A stretch of 5,825 bases of DNA from JBLHLB01 sp047618505 (lineage in GTDB: Bacteria > Planctomycetota > UBA1135 > GCA-002686595): assembly GCA_047618505.1 (NCBI GenBank), contig JBLHLB010000275.1, positions 1 to 5,825 on the forward strand, given 5' to 3'. The notes below the pieces were generated by a model that was not told the DNA's origin, did not search any database, and was given only the letters and a program-made list of their open reading frames with translations. The translations under genes were made by a program, and so were the position numbers. Of the stretch, positions 1 to 5,338 are shown one piece after another (positions within the stretch are counted from its first letter, which is position 1; the number at the start of each line of letters is the position of its first letter).

Positions 1-449
1 CGACATCTTGGAGACGTACATGTGACCTGGCTATTGGGGAGCGGCGGAATGGAAACCAGAACCTACATGCAAAACAGGTCTCGGAATAGGGCCGTAGCGA
101 GGAGTTTCGCCGGGAGCTGCTGCTGCCCCCGGGTGGAGCGTTGGTGCACTATTCGGCCCCCCTGTCGGTGCTGGATTGGAATTTCTTGGGCTTCAGGCAT
201 CTTCCGACCGAAGGCTTCGCGCATGAACTCAGGAGTCCACTCGAATTGCAAGACCAAGCACCGCGTCACCAACTGGACCGAGCGTGACCACAGCGCGCGT
301 CGGGCGTTCCTACCGCGGGCATGGGAGTCCGACGCGGATGAGCTCTTCCGTCCGCAAGCACGGCGTCTCCGTAGCTGCGTGTGGGAGTCAGTCGGCCGCG
401 AACCTTCGAGTTACTTCGCCCAGGCAATACGCCCTGACTATCGGTGGGC
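1..449. other. left flank with no supported gene
   Basis: I see no gene here that I can support. The longest-looking plus frame (22-600) has an unnatural composition rich in Arg, Ser and Cys and overlaps the opposite-strand DUF3750 gene, so I treat it as chance. The one stretch with somewhat gene-like composition is an open frame at 90-287 (plus, stop TGA at 285-287). It reads EEFRRELLLPPGG then ALVHYSAPLSVLDWNFLGF, with mostly G or C at third codon positions. It has no start codon in a sensible place, follows an in-frame TAG at 87-89, and matches no family I recognise. It could be the tail of a decayed gene. No tRNA, repeat array or promoter stands out. Confidence 0.4.
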
Positions 450-478
450 GGTTCGGCATCACTCGGCCATGCCGAACC
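450..478 (-). terminator. perfect inverted repeat across the stop codon of the DUF3750 gene
   Basis: The arms at 450-459 (GGTTCGGCAT) and 469-478 (ATGCCGAACC) are perfect 10-bp complements around a 9-base loop. The TGA stop of the minus-strand gene lies at 459-461, so the hairpin covers the last codons and the stop. Read on the minus strand, no run of T follows the second arm. If it ends transcription it is not a classic U-tract terminator; it could instead protect the 3' end of the mRNA. The pairing is directly visible, the role is inferred. Confidence 0.5.
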
Positions 479-1286
479 TACCCAATGGGGTCTTCAGGGC
501 AGGGGGCCACAGATCTATGCCAAGGGTCAAACACAGCACGTGGACTTCCAGGCCATCCATGAGGCCAAGCTTGAGGCCGACGATGGGAGATTCAATCTGA
601 ACACCGGTTCCCGTTGTTGTTGTCCAGGCTCCAAAACCCCACAGCCCGACGTAGTCCTTGCCGATGGCCAGCGGATGATGATCCACGCGAAGCCCGCTCT
701 GGCGGAGTACCCAGGCGACGTAGGTCTTGCTGTTCGGGCCCGGCCAGTAGTTATAGGTCTCGATGTGGGGATAGTCTTCGGGCCGGGAGAGCACCTCAAG
801 TATCGTGCGGGCGTCTTCCCCGTGCCATTCGCCCGTGACAAGCCCATCCTTGAAGATGAACGTGAGGTTTTCTGTCTTGTCGATTGTGCCCCAGCGCCGC
901 GTTATCCAGGCGGTCTCTTCGACCGACAAGCCATCGGCGCTGGGGGCGCGAATCGTGTGGACTTCCTCTCGGTAGGCCAGGCCCCAAAACGCATACACAT
1001 CCCATTCGTCCCAGCGGTCAGCACTGTGGTCGTAGGTGCGAAACAGGGGGTGGACCGCAATCCACGGGGCGACTAGCGACCGGCGCTGGACCAGCTGTAC
1101 CAAGTCGTCCTCGGGGTCAGCTCTACGGTCGATGAAGGGGACCGCTATGAGGCCACGTTGCTCTGCCTCCTCCGGCGAGAACTTGCTGATTCTATGATGA
1201 TCGCGCGTGACCCGAAGACCGTTGCAAGACAGCGAGACGCACATCAGGCAGACAAAGGCAAGGATGAGACGTTTGCGCTTTTTCAT
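459..1286 (-). CDS. exported DUF3750 family protein (possible lipoprotein)
   Basis: Encodes 275 residues starting at ATG 1286. The sequence matches the DUF3750 family, whose function is unknown. Diagnostic stretches are WIAVHP (75-80), the signature WPGPNSKTYVAWVLR (181-195), AIGKDY (207-212) and the C-terminal GIDLWPPALKTP followed by LGRFG (256-272). The N-terminus has KKRKR then a hydrophobic run (7-20) ending at Cys21, so the protein is exported. The lipobox (SLS-C) is poor because position -3 is Ser, so lipidation is uncertain. The open frame continues upstream to 1610, but those 108 residues are low-complexity and unlike the family; an in-between ATG at 1361 is also possible. ATG 1286 is chosen because the signal sequence follows directly. 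No clear ribosome binding site precedes it. The gene appears intact and stands alone, 439 bases from its upstream neighbour. Family assignment is from recalled motifs; the role in the cell is unknown. Confidence 0.85.
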   Translation of the reverse strand: MKKRKRLILAFVCLMCVSLSCNGLRVTRDHHRISKFSPEEAEQRGLIAVPFIDRRADPEDDLVQLVQRRSLVAPWIAVHPLFRTYDHSADRWDEWDVYAFWGLAYREEVHTIRAPSADGLSVEETAWITRRWGTIDKTENLTFIFKDGLVTGEWHGEDARTILEVLSRPEDYPHIETYNYWPGPNSKTYVAWVLRQSGLRVDHHPLAIGKDYVGLWGFGAWTTTTGTGVQIESPIVGLKLGLMDGLEVHVLCLTLGIDLWPPALKTPLGRFGMAE

Positions 1287-1725
1287 TCGAGGGATAGACA
1301 ACTGCTCAGGCCCCTGCGCGAGTACGTTGACTATTCCAATGAGTCGCGGCCCATCAATCATTGGAGCGGAACGTCCCGCTACCGCGCATGGTCGAGGCAG
1401 TCGGTGAGGTGTGCGCGCAGACTGTTTCTTGTGGTCTTCATTGTCGCGAGTTCTTGCGCTGCCTGAAGGAAGTCGCCCGCGTGATTCGGTGTTGAACTCG
1501 CGGGAGCGGTTTGCCCACGGGGTAATCAGCGGACTTGCGGTGGACGAGGCCGCAGGCTGGGTTCGAATCAAGCTGACACCCTGAGCACGCGTTCCTGATT
1601 GTTGGGACACACAGCAGGGCTATGGTGACGAGGGGTGTTTCCCGAGGCGTTGGTATTACATGTCCCAAAACCAATACGCCCCAGAAACCACCCCAAGCCT
1701 CCTGACTAAAAGCTCAACGCACGCT
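1287..1725. other. intergenic gap with no supported gene
   Basis: This 439-base gap lies between two minus-strand genes. The open frames here (the 5' extension of the DUF3750 frame to 1610, and short ones on both strands) are rich in Arg, Ser and Pro and resemble nothing I know. It presumably holds the promoter of the DUF3750 gene, but I found no convincing -35/-10 pair on the minus strand. Confidence 0.45.
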
Positions 1726-1735
1726 CTAGGGAGCG
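1722..1735 (-). terminator. small hairpin across the stop codon of the secreted-protein gene
   Basis: CGCTC (1722-1726) and GAGCG (1731-1735) pair around TAGG, overlapping the TAG stop at 1726-1728. A short T run (TTTT) follows on the minus strand, but only about 15 bases further on, so this is a weak terminator candidate. Its placement over the stop codon parallels the hairpin at 450-478. Confidence 0.25.
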
Positions 1736-2169
1736 ACGACGTCAAACGTATCGGAATCCTGGGCCATGGGCGATGCCATATTACCGAGACCCCCCATTTG
1801 GGCTACGACGACTGTGGTCTTCAGTTGAGCCGTACCCAAGGCTGCGTCACTCGGAACGATAAAGGTTGGAATCAACACGATCGCTCCCTTCGGACCGAGA
1901 ACCTGCGGACTCGTCAGGTTTAGAATGCTTCGCTTACCATCTGCGTAGACAAGAGTCGTGATGAGAATGACGCGCACGGTAATCGAATTCGAATTGTTGA
2001 CCACGGCGATGTCAGCGCTATTGAAGCCGCCCTGTGGCGCCGTGTCATTGCTGACGGTCACAAAAACCTCGACCGGCCCGACCGTCGGATCGAGATCGGG
2101 AGGGAATTGTGAGTACCCCGGTAAGAGAAACAGAAGCAGAACGAGTACGGACGAAAAGGCGGTACGCAT
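1726..2169 (-). CDS. small secreted beta-sandwich-like protein
   Basis: Encodes 147 residues. The N-terminus is a standard Sec signal peptide: MRTAF, a hydrophobic core (8-16), then PGYS with probable cleavage after Ser20. The mature part is about 127 residues, has no cysteine, and alternates beta-strand-like stretches rich in Val, Ile and Thr (VEVFVTVSND, ADIAVVNNS, SITVRVILITTLVYADG) with Asn/Ser turns. The pattern, including LGPKG and VPSDAALGTA, resembles extracellular Ig-like or CARDB-type domains, but I cannot assign a named family. The start is well supported by GAAGGA at the usual distance. The product is probably exported to the periplasm or cell surface, perhaps for adhesion or binding; that is inference from fold style only. 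The gene stands alone, with no gene recognisable for nearly 500 bases upstream. Confidence 0.75.
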   Translation of the reverse strand: MRTAFSSVLVLLLFLLPGYSQFPPDLDPTVGPVEVFVTVSNDTAPQGGFNSADIAVVNNSNSITVRVILITTLVYADGKRSILNLTSPQVLGPKGAIVLIPTFIVPSDAALGTAQLKTTVVVAQMGGLGNMASPMAQDSDTFDVVAP

Positions 2170-2175
2170 AATTGA

Positions 2176-2181
2176 TCCTTC
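2176..2181 (-). promoter_or_regulatory. Shine-Dalgarno site of the secreted-protein gene
   Basis: On the minus strand this reads GAAGGA and ends six bases before the ATG at 2169. It is the only strong Shine-Dalgarno site among the four intact genes here, and it fixes the start. A TAGTAT hexamer lies just upstream and could be a -10 element, but no good -35 accompanies it. Confidence 0.7.
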
Positions 2182-2679
2182 GAATACTAACGGCCTGTGG
2201 ATTAGGTTGACGAGGCACTAGTTCTACCTGCACGTAATGCCTACGCCCCATTTCACCATTACCGCGTTGGCTGTGATCCGGACACTGCACATTACTGTTC
2301 GCGTACACAGTGGGGGCGCGCGGCGTTGGTGGGCAATTTAACGTCCTGCAATGCTCCAAGAGGGCTTTTCGAATGCTTCAAGCTTCGTGATCCGAAGGCT
2401 CTAGAGGGAATCCCCTTGTGCATCGCACCTAAAAGACCCGGTAGCGCGTGACCAAGTTCGAAATGAGATGCACTTTGGGAGTGCAGACTGAATGCTTAAG
2501 ATGACCGGCCTGGGCCGCGTCCCGGTTTGCATTCAAAGCCTGATGATCGAATGAGTGACGCCCTTCGCGCCTACCGAAGCGATTGATTGGATGTTTGGCC
2601 ACTTGTAACGCCCTTCAATCGAATCCGAAGGGGCGCGCATGAAGCGTAAAACCCAGGCTGAGCGTTTTTCAATGGGCTG
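2182..2679. other. intergenic region, mostly featureless
   Basis: I see no intact gene in this stretch of almost 500 bases. On the minus strand a 35-codon open frame (2533-2640) contains YKWPNIQSIASV at 2572-2607. This recalls the conserved W-P-x-[IL]-x-S-[IF]-A-x-V stretch of ISAs1-type DDE transposases, but nothing on either side extends the match. It could be a relic or chance. No convincing terminator was found for the pseudogene that ends at 2680. Confidence 0.35.
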
Positions 2680-3222
2680 CTAGCGCTCGTCAAACTTCGT
2701 GTTCCAGTCTGCCCCGTCGTAGACCGGCTGGTTCTTGCTCTGACCGCAACGGCAGAGGTCCTGGTGTTCTTTGGAAACTCCTGCGCCCTACTCATCCTGC
2801 GTGAACTCGACCCGACCCTGGACCGCGAAGCAGCCGTTGGGCGCGATGAAGGCTGTGGGCCTCGCGTCGCGATCACGATGCTCGACACCGTGGATGGAGT
2901 AGCTGAGGGCGCCGGATGGGCAACTCTCGAACGTCTTCACGATTTACTCGATGCTGGCCTCATTCGGCTGGCTTCAAGGCTCTTGGCGCATTCGAAAGAC
3001 TGTGCTTAGGCGTTCCCTATAGAAGCCCGCGTGCTCGCAAATGCCACGGTTGTCGTGAATCGTCACATGCTCACCGACGTAGTCTTCGCGCGCATCCACG
3101 ACCCGCTCGGAGTGCTTCTCATCCTTGAATTGGATCTTCGCGTGAGTCTCGTCTCAGTAGGGCTTGTTGGAGCTCGCCCCGCAGCGGCAGAGGTCTGTTC
3201 TTGGCGCATTCGATCGCGGGGA
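2680..3222 (-). pseudogene. pseudogene of a CDGSH / 4Fe-4S mono-cluster / CDGSH iron-sulfur protein
   Basis: One minus-strand frame from 3195 to the stop TAG at 2680-2682 reads as a two-CDGSH protein with a central divergent 4Fe-4S domain (Fer4_19 type). The first CDGSH domain is LCRCGASSNKPY*DETH (3192-3142), followed by YVGEHVTIHDNRGICEHAGF, then VFRMRQEP*, then CPSGALSYS (from 2922), and the second CDGSH domain is LCRCGQSKNQPVYDGADW (2757-2704). Four stops interrupt it: TGA 3154-3156, TGA 2974-2976, TAA 2944-2946 and TAG 2788-2790. Two of these sit where the family usually has Trp, one at a Cys ligand. Cys is also replaced by Tyr at 3019-3021 and 2719-2721, and the His ligand by Asp at 2707-2709. 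Length and frame are otherwise kept. Upstream of 3195 the similarity fades; IECAKN in another frame (about 3217-3198) hints at a frameshift near the N-terminal part. Intact relatives bind iron-sulfur clusters, probably for electron transfer. This copy cannot make a working protein. Confidence 0.85.
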
Positions 3223-3270
3223 AGGGGGTTCATTGGGCTTGGCCTCACTGGAGCTGGTTCTTAGAGCCGG

Positions 3271-3385
3271 CTAGTCGATGTGCCAGAATGCTCTCAGGGT
3301 CTCAACCAGAACGGAGTTCTCGGGAGGGCGGAATGACAAGCGCGCACATGATCCCGTTGTCAACCGGCTGGACTGTGGCAATTGG
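3271..3385 (-). repeat. degraded coding segment, copy A (left of the PLP enzyme gene)
   Basis: On the minus strand this encodes a relic: PIATVQPVDNGIMCA, then after a frame change LSFRPPENSVLVE and AFWHID before a TAG at 3271-3273. Bases 3300-3338 match 5018-5056 at 33 of 39 positions by my count, and the protein similarity extends beyond that core. A frame change (net loss of two bases relative to copy B) just before LSF shows this copy is broken. Further upstream on the same strand, EPEGTQMLELPF (about 3393-3430) looks gene-like and may belong to it. I do not recognise the family. The surrounding 3223-3673 holds no intact gene. Confidence 0.6.
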
Positions 3386-3636
3386 AGGAAGGGAAGCTCG
3401 AGCATCTGGGTGCCTTCTGGCTCGATCGAGCGTCGCAACCTAACTCTGCTCGATGGCCGAGAGATCCCCGAGACTCGGAGGGCAACCTCAACCGTAAACA
3501 GGCACGGAGCGGACCGGTACCGGCGTGCACTCTGATCGAGACGGCAGCAATCTGACTCCGATTTTGGGCAGGGTTTAATTCTGAATTGGGAAGACCGCTG
3601 TGGCCGTAGGGAAGTGTGTCGGCGGTCCCATTCGAC

Positions 3637-3666
3637 TTGTGCAGAGGCACTGTTAGTTGGCATTAT
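3637..3666 (+). promoter_or_regulatory. weak promoter candidate for the PLP enzyme gene
   Basis: TTGTGC (3637-3642), an 18-base spacer and CATTAT (3661-3666) give a poor sigma-70-like pair, 3 and 4 matches of 6. The -10-like hexamer ends seven bases before the ATG at 3674, and no Shine-Dalgarno site is visible between, so a leaderless or near-leaderless transcript is possible. This is suggestive only. Confidence 0.25.
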
Positions 3667-3673
3667 TTGCGCC

Positions 3674-4921
3674 ATGTGGAACCCGGACCTAATTCGTAAT
3701 GCTTTCCCGGGGATGGACTCCGAGTGGGCCTTTCTTGACAACGCTGGAGGGACCTTTCCCGCTGCTCAGGTCGTAGGGAGAATCCAGGACTATCTTTCCC
3801 ACCACCCGGTGCAGCTCGGTGCGAGTTATCCCCTGTCCCTCGAGGCGTCCGATCTCGTCAACTCGGGCCGTCTAGCCGCAGCGAGGCTGATTAAGGCGAA
3901 GCCGGAAGAGTGCATCTTCGGTGCCTCTTCCACGACGAATATCGCCCTCATCGCCGACGCCCAGAGTTCGCGTTGGGGAGTTGGAGATGCTGTCGTCATC
4001 ACCGAAGCGGACCACGCCGCAAACCAAACGCCGTGGCGCCGACTGGCCCGTCAGGGAGTCGAAATCCGGGTCTGGCCGATACAGGTCGAGAGCTGTCGAC
4101 TGGAGATCGAGGACCTGATCCCTCTGCTTCAGGATGGCCACGTACGCTTGGTGGCATTTACCCATGCCTCGAACGTGACTGGCACGGTGAGCGATGTGCA
4201 ATCGATCGCGGCGGTCGTTCGCCAGCACGGCGCACTGAGCTTCGTTGACGGCGTAGCCTATGGGCCCCATCGACGTGTGGACGTGGGGGCACTCGGAGTC
4301 GATTTCTATGTGGTCAGCCTCTATAAAATCTTCGGGCCGCACCTGGGCCTGATGTACGGGCGTGCAGAACTTCTACGTTCCCTTGAGAGCCCCAACCACG
4401 AGTTCATTCCTTCGGATCAGCTGCCCCAGAAGTTCGAGCCGGGAAACCCCTGCTACGAACTCGTTGCCGGCGTGCCAGGAATCCTCGAGCACCTTACCGA
4501 CATCGGTGAGCACGGAAAGTTGGGGGATCAATCGGATCCGATTTCCGCGGCCTTCGAAGAGATTGCTCTCTATGAGGAGGACTTGATCAGACCGCTTCTG
4601 CAGTTCCTGAGGGACCGACCGGAAGTGCGTGTCGTCGGTGAGGGGGAACCGGATCGCTCCCGACGAGTCTCGGTCGTTTCATTTGTCGTTGAAGGGATTT
4701 CATCCAAGCGCATTGTGGAAGAACTGGAACGGCATCAGTTAGCTGTGCGATATGGTCATTTCTACGCCTATGACTTCGTGCAGCGAATGGGATACCTGCA
4801 ACAAGATGGCGTCGTTCGTGTCAGCTGCGCGCATACCAACACGCCAGCGGAAATGGACCGTCTGCTGGGCGCCCTGGAGCAGTTGTTTACCGGCGATCAG
4901 TTGTCCATAGGCGACCACTGA
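3674..4921 (+). CDS. class V aminotransferase-fold PLP enzyme, VC1184 (cysteine-desulfurase-like) subfamily
   Basis: Encodes 415 residues, a normal length for the family. It has the fold-type I PLP layout of NifS/SufS-like enzymes: FLDNAGGT near the N-terminus (20-27), EADHAAN with the ring-stacking His114, THASNVTGT (163-171), VDG with Asp192 for the pyridine nitrogen, and VVSLYKIFGPHLG with the Schiff-base Lys218. Near the C-terminus come GHFYA (361-365) and RVSCAHTNT with Arg382, the probable substrate-carboxylate ligand. These match the VC1184 subfamily (TIGR01976 type). SufS has R-x-G-H-H-C-A with a catalytic Cys where this protein has RYGHFYA, so Tyr364 replaces the nucleophile and true cysteine desulfurase activity is unlikely. 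The substrate is unknown; a lyase, epimerase or transaminase reaction is possible. Likely cytoplasmic. ATG 3674 is chosen because family similarity begins at WNPDLIRNAFPG; an in-frame GTG at 3614 would add 20 unrelated residues. The gene appears intact and stands alone between two degraded repeats. Confidence 0.9.
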   Translation: MWNPDLIRNAFPGMDSEWAFLDNAGGTFPAAQVVGRIQDYLSHHPVQLGASYPLSLEASDLVNSGRLAAARLIKAKPEECIFGASSTTNIALIADAQSSRWGVGDAVVITEADHAANQTPWRRLARQGVEIRVWPIQVESCRLEIEDLIPLLQDGHVRLVAFTHASNVTGTVSDVQSIAAVVRQHGALSFVDGVAYGPHRRVDVGALGVDFYVVSLYKIFGPHLGLMYGRAELLRSLESPNHEFIPSDQLPQKFEPGNPCYELVAGVPGILEHLTDIGEHGKLGDQSDPISAAFEEIALYEEDLIRPLLQFLRDRPEVRVVGEGEPDRSRRVSVVSFVVEGISSKRIVEELERHQLAVRYGHFYAYDFVQRMGYLQQDGVVRVSCAHTNTPAEMDRLLGALEQLFTGDQLSIGDH

Positions 4922-4994
4922 ACTCCATTCCCATAGGTGTCTGGGACCAGCGAGTTCCTGGCCGCCCTTCGCTGCACGCAAGTCCAGTGGATGG

Positions 4995-5108
4995 CAGGTG
5001 AACGACTGCACCTTGGTTCTCCATCAGGACGGAGTACCCGGGAGGGCAGAATGACAGCTCGATGCACATCTCAGGCAGTTGCTCTTCAGCGTGGATAGCT
5101 GCGATGAC
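4995..5108 (-). repeat. degraded coding segment, copy B (right of the PLP enzyme gene)
   Basis: On the minus strand the frame reads VIAAIHAEEQLPEMCIE then LSFCPPGYSVLMENQGAVVHL, preceded by an in-frame TAG. It aligns with copy A as MC-x-x-LSF-x-PP-x-x-SVL-x-E-x-x-x-A-x-x-H, and the nucleotide core 5018-5056 matches 3300-3338 at 33 of 39 positions. Several differences fall at third codon positions (GTC/GTT), which suggests the ancestor was protein-coding. Frame and flanks have decayed. The family is unrecognised, and bases 4922-4994 contain nothing else I can support. Confidence 0.6.
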
Positions 5109-5144
5109 CTAGTACTCTAGACTCCCACGAACGCAAGGTTTAGA

Positions 5145-5201
5145 TGGAGCGGCTGATGAGGCTTGAACCCTCGACATTCGGCTTGGGAAGCTGGTGTGCC
5201 A
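5145..5201 (-). pseudogene. truncated tRNA-Gly (CCC) remnant
   Basis: Read on the minus strand this is the 3' part of a tRNA-Gly. The encoded CCA is at 5145-5147 and discriminator U73 at 5148. The acceptor 3' strand CAGCCGC is at 5149-5155, whose last three bases CGC with U73 fit bacterial glycine identity. The T-loop TTCAAGC is at 5161-5167. The anticodon loop TTCCCAA is at 5183-5189 (anticodon CCC, 5185-5187), with the 5' stem strand CCAGC at 5190-5194 and a GG of the D-loop at 5199-5200. The partner strand of the anticodon stem is GCCGA, giving two mismatches, and the T stem is also imperfect. No GCGGCTG acceptor 5' strand is found; upstream there is a run of nine C and then TAGTT. It cannot fold into a full cloverleaf, so it is a relic or an integration-site copy of a tRNA 3' end. 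Confidence 0.72.
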
Positions 5202-5234
5202 GGGAGGGGGGGGGCAACTAAGGTCTTAGGGGGG
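5202..5234 (+). repeat. G-rich tract with G9 and G6 runs
   Basis: The plus strand carries GGG (5202-5204), G9 (5206-5214) and G6 (5229-5234). Between the long runs sits a small inverted repeat, CTAAG-GT-CTTAG (5218-5229). Four or more G-triplets in 33 bases could form a G-quadruplex, and the G9 run is prone to slippage. It lies exactly where the 5' part of the tRNA-Gly remnant should be and about 105 bases before the kinase start. A role is not shown. Confidence 0.5.
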
Positions 5235-5304
5235 CGGACTACCTGGCACCAATTGGTCGCGGAGGCACCCTCAGACCGTCAATGGCGCTATCGGAGGTAA
5301 GGCG

Positions 5305-5332
5305 TTCACCGAAAGGCCATCTTTCCTAGAAT
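5305..5332 (+). promoter_or_regulatory. promoter candidate for the kinase gene, fit for a leaderless mRNA
   Basis: TTCACC (5305-5310), a 16-base spacer and TAGAAT (5327-5332) resemble a sigma-70-type promoter, with 4 and 5 matches of 6. Only six bases separate the -10-like hexamer from the ATG at 5339, which would place the transcript start on or next to the start codon. No Shine-Dalgarno site is present, and the in-frame TAG at 5327-5329 rules out a longer protein. Inferred from spacing. Confidence 0.35.
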
Positions 5333-5338
5333 GCGCCC

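Noticed and set aside
444..1076. 210-codon plus-strand open frame
   Set aside because: It lies antisense to the DUF3750 gene, whose minus-strand frame carries clear family motifs; the plus frame looks like a compositional shadow.
1550..1595. GGGTTCGAATC as the T-arm of a tRNA
   Set aside because: The flanking bases do not form a T stem on either strand, and no anticodon arm or CCA end is in register.
1287..1610. N-terminal extension of the DUF3750 protein to ATG 1610
   Set aside because: The 108 extra residues are low-complexity and unlike the family, and they would bury the export signal that starts at 1286.
2580..2622. CGATTGA ... TCAATCG inverted repeat as a mobile element end or terminator
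   Set aside because: Seven bases separated by about 29 is within chance expectation, and no T run or target duplication is seen.
2764..3009. 81-codon plus-strand open frame
   Set aside because: It is antisense to the iron-sulfur pseudogene, whose minus-strand translation gives recognisable motifs; the plus translation gives none.
3154..3156. TGA at the third Cys of the first CDGSH motif as a selenocysteine codon
   Set aside because: Three more in-frame stops, including TAA and TAG, and Cys-to-Tyr changes in the other two cluster domains show general decay rather than recoding.
4739..5011. minus-strand open frame overlapping the end of the PLP enzyme gene
   Set aside because: It runs antisense through the conserved C-terminal part of the enzyme and resembles no family.
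5248..5257. ACCAATTGGT palindrome as an operator upstream of the kinase
   Set aside because: A single 10-bp palindrome with no second copy and no regulator gene nearby is too weak to call.
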